Shown piece after piece: positions 55,675 through 63,714 of a DNA stretch of 64,000 nucleotides. The DNA comes from Polaromonas sp. GTDB lineage: Bacteria; Pseudomonadota; Gammaproteobacteria; Burkholderiales; Burkholderiaceae_C. The notes beneath the pieces were generated by a model, which had not been told where the DNA came from, searched no databases, and saw only the letters and a program-made list of their open reading frames with translations. Numbering within the stretch: the stretch's first letter is position 1; each line of letters begins with the position of its first letter. A program made the translations under genes and the position numbers. The stretch lies in NCBI GenBank assembly GCA_025362315.1, contig JANYGP010000098.1:62001-126000 (forward strand), read 5' to 3'.

Positions 55675-56455
55675 CGATTCGCTTGAGTGCTTCGGGATCT
55701 TGAATGTGAATTTGACGCTGGTTGACGATGATCAACCCGTCCTCGGCAAATTTGGAAAAGGTCCGGCTCACAGTTTCCAGACTCAAGCCCAGGTAGCTGC
55801 CAATTTCTTCACGCGTCATGCGCAAAATTAGATCCGAGCTGGAAAATCCCCTGATGTGCAGGCGGCGCTGCAGGTCGAGCAAAAAGGCTGCCAGTCTTTC
55901 GTCAGCGCGCATATTTCCCAGCAAGAGCATCACATCCTGTTCGCGTGCGATTTCGCCACCCATGATTTTATGGACGTGGTGCTGAAGCGTTTTGATCCTT
56001 CCGGCAATTTCTTCAATCCGGTCAAAGGGCATGGTGCAGACTTCGGTATTTTCCAGCGCAATGGCATCGCAGGTGTGATGGTCGCTGGCAATACCGTCCA
56101 GCCCGATGATTTCACCGGCCATTTGAAAACCTGTGACCTGACCTTGACCGCTTTCAGAAAAAACAGTGGTCTTTAAAAATCCACTGCGGATGGCAAACAG
56201 CGAATGAAAAGCATCTCCCACCCTGAAAAGTGCTGCGCCACGTTTGACAGTGACCCTTTTGGACACCAGTCCATCCAGCAGTGCGCTTTCTTCGGCATTC
56301 ATGCCAATCGGCATGCACAGCTCTTGCATGTTGCAGTTTGAGCAAGCTACCTTGATAAATTGTCTTTCCACTTTGGCAATCATTGACTTTGGTAAACACG
56401 ATCTTAAAGCACCCGGCGCACCGTCAAGATTGAGAAAACTGATTTTGGCTAGCAT
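55652..56455 (-). CDS. fnr: FNR-family oxygen-sensing transcription regulator
   Basis: A 267-residue CRP/FNR regulator. The N-terminal [4Fe-4S] ligands are CSNC-x5-C (Cys38, Cys41, Cys47), and a fourth Cys lies in TEVCTMPF (Cys140), as in E. coli Fnr. The C-terminal helix-turn-helix is REEIGSYLGLSLETVSRTFSKF, with the Glu-x2-Ser-Arg that reads TTGAT half-sites. The ATG at 56455 is chosen over the TTG at 56494 because AGGAG lies nine bases before it. It likely controls the three FNR boxes in this window. Confidence 0.95.
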   Translation of the reverse strand: MLAKISFLNLDGAPGALRSCLPKSMIAKVERQFIKVACSNCNMQELCMPIGMNAEESALLDGLVSKRVTVKRGAALFRVGDAFHSLFAIRSGFLKTTVFSESGQGQVTGFQMAGEIIGLDGIASDHHTCDAIALENTEVCTMPFDRIEEIAGRIKTLQHHVHKIMGGEIAREQDVMLLLGNMRADERLAAFLLDLQRRLHIRGFSSSDLILRMTREEIGSYLGLSLETVSRTFSKFAEDGLIIVNQRQIHIQDPEALKRIVSHELCH

Positions 56456-56499
56456 GGCTTCGTGCTCCTGTTGATAAATTTTCAATAAATCCAATCGCT

Positions 56500-56513
56500 T
56501 TGATACAGCGCAA
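56500..56513. promoter_or_regulatory. FNR-like box upstream of fnr
   Basis: TTGATACAGCGCAA: one perfect half-site and one imperfect (CGCAA for ATCAA). The centre is 51 bases before the fnr ATG, between fnr and the divergent SafE-like gene, so autoregulation is plausible. Confidence 0.5.
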
Positions 56514-56669
56514 ATACTTTTTCAATAATCTGTGCATCATGCGTGACGACCCACCAGCCCCTCAGGATCTTTATAAACTAACTACTTATGACTCTTTTGT
56601 GCATAAGCTGCGACGTTCTTGTCTTGCAGGACGAGACGCTGTGCAGTTATCGTGCGAACGATTGAAAAC

Positions 56670-57359
56670 ATGCAACTGACATTGGCAGTGACAGCGGTAC
56701 TGATGGGTCTGGCGGGCGGCCCGCACTGCGTAGCCATGTGTGGCGCTGCCTGCGCAGGCATTGGCCGAAGCCAGACAGGTCAAAGTACACAGGCGCTGTG
56801 GGTGTTCATGGCGGGCAGACTTTTGGGGTATTCAGCTTTGGGGGCTCTGGCTGCCGCATCCATGCAAGGCTTGGGTTGGCTCAGTGTCCATTCGGCTGCG
56901 CTTCGGCCCATCTGGACGCTCTTTCATGTGGCAGCTGCCATGCTCGGTCTGATGCTGATCTGGCAAGCGCGCCAACCTATTTGGCTTGAAAACTCAGCTC
57001 GCAAGGTGTGGCACGTTGTACGTTCAATCACAGGCCAATTCAAGGGTGGCAGGGTGATGGCCCCCATCGGTTTACTGGGCGTTTTGTGGGCACTGCTGCC
57101 CTGCGGCCTGTTGTATTCAGCGTTGCTGGTGGCAGCCATGACCGGCAGCGCAGTGCAAGGTGCGGGCGTGATGGCTTTGTTTGCGCTTGGAAGCGGCGTG
57201 TCGCTGATGGCCGGACCCTGGCTGTGGCTGCGTTTGCGCGGTTGGGGTTCAGGTCAATGGGGCATACGGATTGCAGGTTTGGCATTGCTGGCCAGCTCTG
57301 TCTGGGCGCTGTGGATGGGGCTGGTCCACAACACTGCGCCCTGGTGTTTGAGCCCCTAG
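56670..57359 (+). CDS. SafE/UreH-like membrane protein near the cbb3 locus
   Basis: A 229-residue six-helix membrane protein. The first helix carries GLAGGPHCVAMCGAACAG, the H-x3-M-C-G type motif seen in UreH_2 (TauE/SafE-like) transporters near cbb3 genes; a later ALLPCGLLYSALL helix adds another Cys. The His/Met/Cys motif suggests a transition metal such as copper, but this is inference. Divergent from fnr. The ATG at 56670 is chosen; frames further upstream lack this family's sequence. Confidence 0.82.
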   Translation: MQLTLAVTAVLMGLAGGPHCVAMCGAACAGIGRSQTGQSTQALWVFMAGRLLGYSALGALAAASMQGLGWLSVHSAALRPIWTLFHVAAAMLGLMLIWQARQPIWLENSARKVWHVVRSITGQFKGGRVMAPIGLLGVLWALLPCGLLYSALLVAAMTGSAVQGAGVMALFALGSGVSLMAGPWLWLRLRGWGSGQWGIRIAGLALLASSVWALWMGLVHNTAPWCLSP

Positions 57360-57428
57360 TTACCTGCGCGTTAGCTCTTACAATCCGTTTCTTCAGGTAC
57401 TTGTAACAAGACTCAACGGATTGAAGAC

Positions 57429-58559
57429 ATGCTGAACAGGTGGTGGAGATACATTGTTTTTTCAGTCTCGACATTGCCATTGCTGCTATCGGCTTGCAGC
57501 AACAAAAATGCAGCCACTGGCCCCCAGATCGAGGCCAAAATTCTCAACATATACAACTGGCCAGACTACATTGCCAAAGACATGGTGGCCAACTTTGAAA
57601 AAGAGTTCGGCATCAAGGTCAACTACCAGAGTTTTGAAAACAATGAAGGACTGCAATCGCAGCTGATTGCGGGTAGCACGGGCTATGACATCGTGGTGCC
57701 AGGTGCGGTGTTTGCCAAGGCACAAATAGCTGCGGGCTTGTACCAGCCGCTTGACAAAAACAGGCTTGCCAACTACGCCAACGTTGACTCTGTGCTGATG
57801 GTCAAGCTGGCGCAAATTGACCCGGGCAATGCTTATTTGCTGCCCTGGGCCTGGAGCTTTACCACGGTGGGCATCAACAAGGCCAAAGTGGCCAAAGCGT
57901 TGGGCACGACAGCCTTGCCTGCCAATGTGTGGGACCTGGTGTTTGACCCAGATTACACAGCCAAACTCAAATCCTGTGGCATTGTTTTTCTGGATTCCCC
58001 AACAGAAATTTTGCCGCCAGCCATGCATTACCTGGGCAAAGACGCTTATTCAAACAACGCCGTGGACCACCAGGCAGCCGGCGCTTTGCTGGCCAAAGTG
58101 CGGCCGCATATCCGCCTGTTTTCAAGCACCATGATTGATGATCTGGCCAGTGGAAAAGCCTGTGTGGCGCTAGGTTGGGCCGGCGACATCAACATTGCCA
58201 AAAACCGCGCACTTGAAAACAAAAATGGCCAGGAAGTAGAGGCGCTGCTTCCTGCCACTGGCGGGCTGATATTTTTTGACAATCTGGCGATTCTGAAAGA
58301 TGCCAAACACCCCAACAATGCGCACGCATTTATCAACTATTTTTTGCGGCCCGAGGTGTCTGCTGCGCTGACAAATGAGCTGGGCTACCCCACCGTGAAC
58401 AAGGCCAGTCTTGCGTTGGTGGAGCCAGCAATAGCCAGAGACCCGGCAGTGTTTCCGGATTCAGCAAATTTGCAGAAGATGGTGTCACCCAACAGTTTCA
58501 GCAACGACGCCCGGCAATCCTTGAGCCAGGTTTTTACGCGATTTAAAAAAGGAAGTTAA
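57429..58559 (+). CDS. potF: Polyamine (putrescine-type) ABC transporter binding lipoprotein
   Basis: A 376-residue solute-binding protein. The signal has lipobox LLSAC, so it is membrane-anchored. The mature start LNIYNWPDYIAKDMVANFEK is the PotD/PotF signature. Further marks are SQLIAGSTGYDIVVPGA, LPWAWSFTTVGINKAKV and VALGWAGDINIAKNRAL. It heads a four-gene operon whose next gene starts three bases after the stop. Confidence 0.9.
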   Translation: MLNRWWRYIVFSVSTLPLLLSACSNKNAATGPQIEAKILNIYNWPDYIAKDMVANFEKEFGIKVNYQSFENNEGLQSQLIAGSTGYDIVVPGAVFAKAQIAAGLYQPLDKNRLANYANVDSVLMVKLAQIDPGNAYLLPWAWSFTTVGINKAKVAKALGTTALPANVWDLVFDPDYTAKLKSCGIVFLDSPTEILPPAMHYLGKDAYSNNAVDHQAAGALLAKVRPHIRLFSSTMIDDLASGKACVALGWAGDINIAKNRALENKNGQEVEALLPATGGLIFFDNLAILKDAKHPNNAHAFINYFLRPEVSAALTNELGYPTVNKASLALVEPAIARDPAVFPDSANLQKMVSPNSFSNDARQSLSQVFTRFKKGS

Positions 58560-58562
58560 AGC

Positions 58563-59645
58563 TTGTCTGCATATCTGGAAACCGACAGTCTGGTCAAACG
58601 CTTTGACGATGTGGTGGCAGTCAACAATGTGTCGCTCAGCATCAATAAAGGCGAAATATTTGCGCTGGTGGGCAGCTCGGGCTGCGGCAAGTCCACCCTG
58701 CTGCGCATGCTGGCTGGCTTTGAAGTGCCGACTGAAGGCCGGATTTTGCTGGACGGGCAAGACATAGCGGGCATGCCGCCGCATGAGCGGCCTGTCAACA
58801 TGATGTTTCAGTCATACGCGCTATTCCCGCATTTGAGCGTATGGGACAACGTTGCCTTTGGCCTGAAGCGTGAAGGCATGGCCAAAGCACAAGTGGCTGA
58901 GCGGGTTGACGAGATGCTGCGTCTGGTGCAGCTGCAGGACTTTGCCAGACGCATGCCGCATCAGCTGTCAGGCGGGCAGCAGCAGCGCGTGGCACTGGCA
59001 CGCAGCCTGGCCAAAAAACCGCAATTGCTGCTGCTGGACGAGCCCTTGGGCGCGCTGGACAAAAAGTTGCGGGAACGCACACAGTTTGAGTTGGTCAATA
59101 TTCTCGAATCGGTCGGTGTGACCTGCGTGATGGTGACGCACGACCAGGAGGAAGCCATGGCGATGGCCAGCCGCATTGCCGTGATGAGTCAGGGCCGCGT
59201 GCAGCAGGTAGGCACACCCAAAGAAATTTATGAGTACCCGAATTGCCGTTTTGTCGCCGACTTTATTGGCAATGTCAACTTGTGGGAAGGAACATTGGTG
59301 CTGGATGCCGCAGACCGCTGCGCGGTCAAGACGGCGCAAGGTGTGGTGCATGTGGGGCACGGCATCAGTGGTACGCAGAGCATGGCCTGCGCGGTGGCCA
59401 TCCGCCCTGAAAAAATCTCTATTTCCAGGACCCGTCCTGCAGTGTCTGCCAATCTGTTTACTGGAACAGTCAAGGAGATTGCCTACTTCGGCAGCTACAA
59501 CACCTTTATTGTGAAAATGCCTGACGGCTGCACTGTCAAAGTTTTGGAGGCCAACACCTCACGCTATGACAGCAGTGACATCAGCTGGAACGACTCCGTG
59601 TTTTTCTGGTTTGACGAAACGGCCCCGGTCGTGTTGAGTCAATGA
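58563..59645 (+). CDS. potG: Polyamine ABC transporter ATP-binding protein
   Basis: A 360-residue ABC ATPase. Walker A GSSGCGKST, Q-loop MMFQSYALFPH, signature LSGGQQQRVALARSL, Walker B LLLLDEPLGALD and switch His in VTHDQEEAMAMA are all present. A C-terminal TOBE-type regulatory domain follows (VAIRPEKISIS). TTG start at 58563, because no ATG lies near the conserved ETDSLVKRFDDV. It overlaps potH by four bases. Confidence 0.93.
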   Translation: MSAYLETDSLVKRFDDVVAVNNVSLSINKGEIFALVGSSGCGKSTLLRMLAGFEVPTEGRILLDGQDIAGMPPHERPVNMMFQSYALFPHLSVWDNVAFGLKREGMAKAQVAERVDEMLRLVQLQDFARRMPHQLSGGQQQRVALARSLAKKPQLLLLDEPLGALDKKLRERTQFELVNILESVGVTCVMVTHDQEEAMAMASRIAVMSQGRVQQVGTPKEIYEYPNCRFVADFIGNVNLWEGTLVLDAADRCAVKTAQGVVHVGHGISGTQSMACAVAIRPEKISISRTRPAVSANLFTGTVKEIAYFGSYNTFIVKMPDGCTVKVLEANTSRYDSSDISWNDSVFFWFDETAPVVLSQ

Positions 59646-60553
59646 CCATGAAATCCAGGCTGTCACCTGGCAAACGCTTTGTCATTGGCGTGCCCTACGT
59701 CTGGCTGCTGGTTTTTTTTGCGCTGCCTTTTTTTATTTTGCTGCGCATCAGCATCACCGATATGGGCGCCAGCATTGACCCGTTCACGCCGCTGCTTGAC
59801 CGTGCGGGTGACAGCTGGCGGTTGCTGGTCAAGCCGCAAAATTACCTGCTACTTTTTACCGATGGGCAGGCGGGCTTTGGTGACACCATTTACCTGCTTG
59901 CTTATCAGACCTCGCTGAAATACGCCGCACTGACCACGCTTTTCTGTCTGGCCATCGGCTATCCGTTTGCTTACTTTCTGGCGCGTTGCAAGCCATCCAT
60001 TCGACCGGCCTTGCTGCTTCTGGTCATGTTGCCGTTCTGGACCTCATTTTTGCTGCGCATCTCAGCCTGGAAAGGCATTTTGGCGGACCAGGGCGTGTTG
60101 AACAAGCTGCTGCTTTGGCTGGGCATCATCCAGCAGCCGCTGGTGATGCTGTATACCGATGTGTCGATGCTGGTGGGCATGACCTATGTGTATTTGCCAT
60201 TCATGATTTTGCCGCTGTATGCCGTGCTGGTGAAGATGGACATGCGCCTGCTGGAGGCTGCCTGCGATCTGGGTGCAAGTCGATTCAAGGCGTTCTGGCT
60301 TGTGACTGTGCCGCTCAGCAAGGCGGGGATTGTTGCAGGCTGCATGCTGGTGTTCATTCCGGCCGTGGGTGAGTTTGTCATTCCTTCTTTGCTGGGTGGT
60401 GCTGACAACATCATGATTGGCCGCGTGATGTGGGATGAGCTGTTCAGCAGCAACAACTGGCCGCGTGCCAGTGCGCTGTCGGTCGTCATGATGCTGTTGA
60501 TTCTGGTGCCGCTGGCGCTGTATTACCGTTACAGGGACAAGGCTCCAGCATGA
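59642..60553 (+). CDS. potH: Polyamine ABC transporter permease 1
   Basis: A 303-residue membrane permease of six helices. The coupling loop is EAACDLGASRFKAFWLVTVPLS, the EAA motif of binding-protein-dependent permeases, and GEFVIPSLLGGADNIMIGRVMWDE after it is typical of PotH. It overlaps both neighbours by four bases, so the operon is tightly coupled. Confidence 0.94.
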   Translation: MTMKSRLSPGKRFVIGVPYVWLLVFFALPFFILLRISITDMGASIDPFTPLLDRAGDSWRLLVKPQNYLLLFTDGQAGFGDTIYLLAYQTSLKYAALTTLFCLAIGYPFAYFLARCKPSIRPALLLLVMLPFWTSFLLRISAWKGILADQGVLNKLLLWLGIIQQPLVMLYTDVSMLVGMTYVYLPFMILPLYAVLVKMDMRLLEAACDLGASRFKAFWLVTVPLSKAGIVAGCMLVFIPAVGEFVIPSLLGGADNIMIGRVMWDELFSSNNWPRASALSVVMMLLILVPLALYYRYRDKAPA

Positions 60554-61377
60554 TGGCAAGCCGGTTTGTTGAAAAATACACAGGGCGACTTTGGCTTGCG
60601 GCTGTGTTTTTGTTTTTGTACATCCCGCTGTTTTTTCTGATAGTTTTTTCTTTCAACAGCACCCGGCAAGACGGTGTGTTTACCGGCTTTTCCTTGCGCT
60701 GGTACCAGGCGATGATGACCGATGCACGGTTGGTTGAGGGTTTCTGGCTGTCTTTAAAAGTGGCGCTGCTGACGGGTACGCTGTCTGTGGTGTTGGGATG
60801 CTTTGCGGCATTTGTATTGGTGCGCTACCGGCAGTTTTCAGGTCGTACGCTGTTTTATGGCATGGTCAGTGCACCGCTGGTCATGCCGGAAGTCATCGTC
60901 GGCTTGTCGCTGTTGCTTTTGATGGTCGCCAGCCAGCGGATGTTTGGCTTTCCCGAGCGCGGCTTCGCCACGCTGGTGCTTGGCCACACGCTGCTGGGCA
61001 TGGCGTACGCAACCACAGTCATCACATCGCGGCTGCAAGAGATGGACAGGTCCATTGAAGAAGCCGCAATGGACCTGGGCTGCAAGCCGACCGGCGTGTT
61101 TTTCCTCATTACACTGCCCAGCATCGCGCCTGCGCTGGTGTCCAGCTGGTTGCTGGCCTTCACGCTGTCATTTGACGATGTGGTGTTGTCAGAATTTTTA
61201 TCCGGCCCGGGTGTGACCACACTGCCGCAAGTGATCTTCAGCTATGCACGGCGAGGCGTCAATCCGTCTATTTATGCAGCGGCTTCTTTGCTGATTGCGA
61301 CCGTATCGCTTGGCATCATCGCGTACAGCCTGTACACGCTGCGCCAGCACAAGCGGGCCGGGGCTATAACGGCTTGA
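60550..61377 (+). CDS. potI: Polyamine ABC transporter permease 2
   Basis: A 275-residue membrane permease. LWLAAVFLFLYIPLFFLIVF opens helix one, the EAA coupling motif is EEAAMDLGCKPTGVFFLITLP, and SFDDVVLSEFLSGPGVTTLP is the PotI signature. The stop lies inside a short 9-bp tandem (GCTTGAGAG, twice, then GCTTAAGT), so a copy-number change there could alter the C-terminus. Confidence 0.94.
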   Translation: MMASRFVEKYTGRLWLAAVFLFLYIPLFFLIVFSFNSTRQDGVFTGFSLRWYQAMMTDARLVEGFWLSLKVALLTGTLSVVLGCFAAFVLVRYRQFSGRTLFYGMVSAPLVMPEVIVGLSLLLLMVASQRMFGFPERGFATLVLGHTLLGMAYATTVITSRLQEMDRSIEEAAMDLGCKPTGVFFLITLPSIAPALVSSWLLAFTLSFDDVVLSEFLSGPGVTTLPQVIFSYARRGVNPSIYAAASLLIATVSLGIIAYSLYTLRQHKRAGAITA

Positions 61378-61384
61378 GAGGCTT

Positions 61385-61412
61385 GAGAGGCTTAAGTAGC
61401 TCTGCTAGCGCC
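61385..61412. repeat. Partial dispersed palindromic repeat between potI and eamA ends
   Basis: GAGAGGCTTAAGTAGCTCTG followed by CTAGCGCC. It overlaps the last codons of the convergent EamA gene (stop at 61405). Confidence 0.45.
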
Positions 61413-62319
61413 TGGCAGGCAGCGTTGCCAGTAGCACACCAAGCAGTGCCACACCAAAAGCCAGTATCTGCACAGGCTCCAAACGCTCACCCAAAAACAC
61501 CACGCCCACTGCCGCTGCACTGACCGGTAAAAACACAGTGAACACGCCTGCCTGACTGGCAGCAATGGTTTTGAGCCCCGTCATCCACAGCCAGACTGTC
61601 CACACACTGGCCGCCAGTGAATAAAACACCAGCAGCATCCAGGTGGGCGTGGTCACTGCAGCAAAATCAAAACGCCACGCTGCCCACACACCCAAGGGCA
61701 TCACCAGTACAAAACCCCACAAGTTGATCAACGCGCTGATGCGTCTGGGCCCTAGCGCGCCAACCAGCTTTTTACCTATCACGGCATAAGCCGCCTCGCA
61801 AAATACAGCACAAAGTAACAGCAAGGTTCCCAAAAGGGTGTTTTTAGAGCTTAAATTGGCCTCTAGCCCAATCAATACGGGCGCTGGCAGCTCCTGTTTT
61901 GAGAGCGAAACCAGTATGACACCCGCAACTGCACATGCCACTGCTGTCCATGTGCGCATGCCGATGTGTTCTTTTAAAAATAAGCAGCTCAGCATTGCCA
62001 CTGCTGCCGGAATCGATGCCATGACAACTCCCGCCGCTACCGCGCTTGTCATGCTGACGCCGAAAAGCATGCAAATTGAAAAGAGGAAATTGCCTAAAAA
62101 TGATTCAAGAAAAAGCAGGCGTCTGGTTTGCGGTGTCAGGGGTGCTTCATTTGCTGGTTTTCGCAGCCAGGAGAGCATGGCTACGCCGCCAATGCCAAAG
62201 CGCAGCCATGCAAGCAAAAAAACAGGTATCACCGACACGAGCGGTTTTGACAATGCCACATAGCTGCCGACCAGCGACATGCTGAGACCCAGACAGACAT
62301 AAGCCACAATTCGATTCAT
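61405..62319 (-). CDS. EamA/DMT-family transporter with repeat-encoded loop
   Basis: A 304-residue transporter with ten predicted helices in two EamA repeats (opening IVAYVCLGLSMSLVGSYVAL, and second-half TLLLLCAVFCEAAYAVIGKK). The substrate is unknown; DMT carriers export metabolites. Residues near 150-165 (QELPAPVLIGLEANLSSKN) derive from a dispersed repeat copy at 61858-61910 and lie in the loop between the halves. The start codon shares bases with the start of the divergent GGCT-like gene (CATG). Confidence 0.9.
   Translation of the reverse strand: MNRIVAYVCLGLSMSLVGSYVALSKPLVSVIPVFLLAWLRFGIGGVAMLSWLRKPANEAPLTPQTRRLLFLESFLGNFLFSICMLFGVSMTSAVAAGVVMASIPAAVAMLSCLFLKEHIGMRTWTAVACAVAGVILVSLSKQELPAPVLIGLEANLSSKNTLLGTLLLLCAVFCEAAYAVIGKKLVGALGPRRISALINLWGFVLVMPLGVWAAWRFDFAAVTTPTWMLLVFYSLAASVWTVWLWMTGLKTIAASQAGVFTVFLPVSAAAVGVVFLGERLEPVQILAFGVALLGVLLATLPARR
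61858..61910 (-). repeat. Dispersed palindromic repeat copy inside the EamA gene
   Basis: GGCCTCTAGCCCAATCAATA, then CGGGCGCTGGCAGCTCCTG and TTTTGAGAGC. A near-full copy, read in frame as QELPAPVLIGLEANL. Confidence 0.75.
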
Positions 62320-62770
62320 GACACCAACGATAACCGACCCGCTGCGCCATGTTTTTGTTTACGGAACTCTCAGACGGGGCCAGTCGCGCGACATCAATCT
62401 TTTGCGTCCAGCACCAGCCTTTGTTGGCGCAGGGCAAATCAATGGCACCCTGTACCACCTTGGCAACTACCCCGGCGTGCGCCTGGGCGGAACAAATTGG
62501 ATCCAGGGGGAAATTTATCTTATTTCACCTGAATTGGAACGCCAACTAGATGAAATAGAAGAAGTCTGGCCACAGCAGACGGGAGAATATTCCCGACAGG
62601 AGGTACAGGTTAAATACGCCCAGAATGTCATTAGCTGTTTGGTCTACGAAGTGGCTGCAATCAGGATACAAGCCTGCAACGTTATCCAGTCGGGAGACTG
62701 GCTAAAACTTGAAAACGCAAGTGCGAAACATTGCGCCGCTGCACCAATTGTTTTGCAAGTTTCTGTGTAA
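62318..62770 (+). CDS. Gamma-glutamylcyclotransferase-like (AIG2/GGCT) protein
   Basis: A 150-residue protein of the GGCT fold. The binding loop VFVYGTLRRGQSRDINLL (YGTLR motif) and later GEIYLISPELERQLDEIEE with the catalytic-type Glu match the family; the E-x-W-P-Q segment follows. It could act on gamma-glutamyl amines or be a YtfP-like protein. The ATG at 62318 overlaps the divergent eamA start codon by two bases, so each gene's upstream signals lie in the other gene's coding region. Confidence 0.85.
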   Translation: MTPTITDPLRHVFVYGTLRRGQSRDINLLRPAPAFVGAGQINGTLYHLGNYPGVRLGGTNWIQGEIYLISPELERQLDEIEEVWPQQTGEYSRQEVQVKYAQNVISCLVYEVAAIRIQACNVIQSGDWLKLENASAKHCAAAPIVLQVSV

Positions 62771-62872
62771 ACAACAAAATTAATCGCCATTCAAAACGAT
62801 CATCCCTGTTGGCAACCAACTGTTGAAATGCTAAGCGACCCCGCAACTTGAGGTCATCAGATCAAAGTTTTT
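62771..62872. other. Short interval between convergent GGCT-like and Gly/Ser lipoprotein genes
   Basis: About 100 bases between two stop codons. It holds weak inverted repeats (GTTGGCAACCAAC) but no clear terminator. Confidence 0.3.
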
Positions 62873-63340
62873 TTAACGTGATGCGGCAGGCGAAGGCATC
62901 GTGGCACCAGAATTGCTGCCGGTTGCACCAGAGCCACCCGACATACCGCTGCTGCCTGAACTACCGGAGCCGCTCGAACCAGCAGATCCGCTGGCACCAC
63001 CCGAAGTACCGCCGCTGCCAGTAGCGCCAGTGCTGCCTGACGTCGAACCAGAACTGTCCGAACTTCCTGAACCACTTGTTCCGCTTGAACTGCCGGTACC
63101 GCTGCCGCTTGCACTGCCCGACGTACCACTCGAGGCACTTCCGCCACTCATGCCGGATCCGCTCGACCCACCAGAGCTGCCAGAACCGCTTGAACTGCCC
63201 GAGCCGCTGGAGCCTGATCCAGACGAGGGCGAGGTACCTGAACCAGGTTTGTCGCATGCGCTCAAAGTAAGGGCTGCAAAGCTGGCAATGACTGCTGCAA
63301 TCATCGTGGTCCGCGTTGTCAAGATTTTAATAGCGTTCAT
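62873..63340 (-). CDS. Gly/Ser-repeat lipoprotein
   Basis: A 155-residue predicted lipoprotein. The signal (TTMIAAVIASFAALTLSAC) ends in lipobox LSAC with Cys29 followed by Asp-Lys. From residue ~33 to ~145 the chain is almost entirely Gly and Ser with occasional Thr, Ala, Met and Asp, in imprecise GSSGSG units, ending MPSPAASR. No folded domain exists. Asp at +2 is the E. coli signal for retention in the inner membrane; whether that holds here is unknown. The DNA is a degenerate CCAGAGC/CCGCTG-like tandem that could expand or contract. Function unknown. Confidence 0.75.
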   Translation of the reverse strand: MNAIKILTTRTTMIAAVIASFAALTLSACDKPGSGTSPSSGSGSSGSGSSSGSGSSGGSSGSGMSGGSASSGTSGSASGSGTGSSSGTSGSGSSDSSGSTSGSTGATGSGGTSGGASGSAGSSGSGSSGSSGMSGGSGATGSNSGATMPSPAASR

Positions 63341-63714
63341 GGTTTTTCCTGTCTTGATTAGGGTGTAGAAAAGTACTTACTTGTGCAAAATTAAAAGCGT
63401 TTATGCGAAGTAAATACCGCTTAGCCACTGAATTATGAACACAGCTAAATTTGCATTGAGTCAGAAAATAACGATTCTTTCGGTCATCCTTCCCAAAACA
63501 ATATCGCGCATTTCATACAAACCTTCTCAAGTGCGAAGCACTAATTTCTATCAAATTAAAAAAGGTCACTCGAACTCAAGTGACAGTCAAGAAATTTCAC
63601 CCACCCAGTTCTCCTGTTGACTACAAATTTTGGAAAATGAGCCATTGCAAATACAACTTGATGCATGGCCTCACACCTGTATCAGGCGGATCATTTGCAA
63701 TTACTGGTTTGCAG
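63341..63714. other. AT-rich gene-free interval upstream of the Gly/Ser lipoprotein gene
   Basis: 374 bases, more AT-rich than the surroundings, between the lipoprotein start and the fumarase stop, both on the minus strand. It holds a small hairpin (AGTGCGAAGCACT) and CACT-CGAACTCA-AGTG. A 61-codon plus-strand frame at 63435 shows no protein-like features. It probably carries the lipoprotein promoter. Confidence 0.4.

Noticed and set aside
55722-55735. TTGACGATGATCAA, close to an FNR box
   Set aside because: It lies inside fnr coding sequence near its 3' end (encoding Ile-Val-Asn-Gln), with no gene placed to use it; likely chance.
62880-63250. Tandem-looking DNA that might be a CRISPR array
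   Set aside because: Units are 6-9 bases and coding; there are no constant repeats of 25-40 bases separated by unique spacers.
62901-63368. 155-codon plus-strand frame rich in Pro, Leu and Glu
   Set aside because: It is the exact antisense of the Gly/Ser lipoprotein; the composition follows from the complementary codons, and no ribosome-binding site or signal is present.
63435-63620. 61-codon plus-strand frame in the AT-rich gap
   Set aside because: No ribosome-binding site or domain; composition fits non-coding AT-rich DNA.
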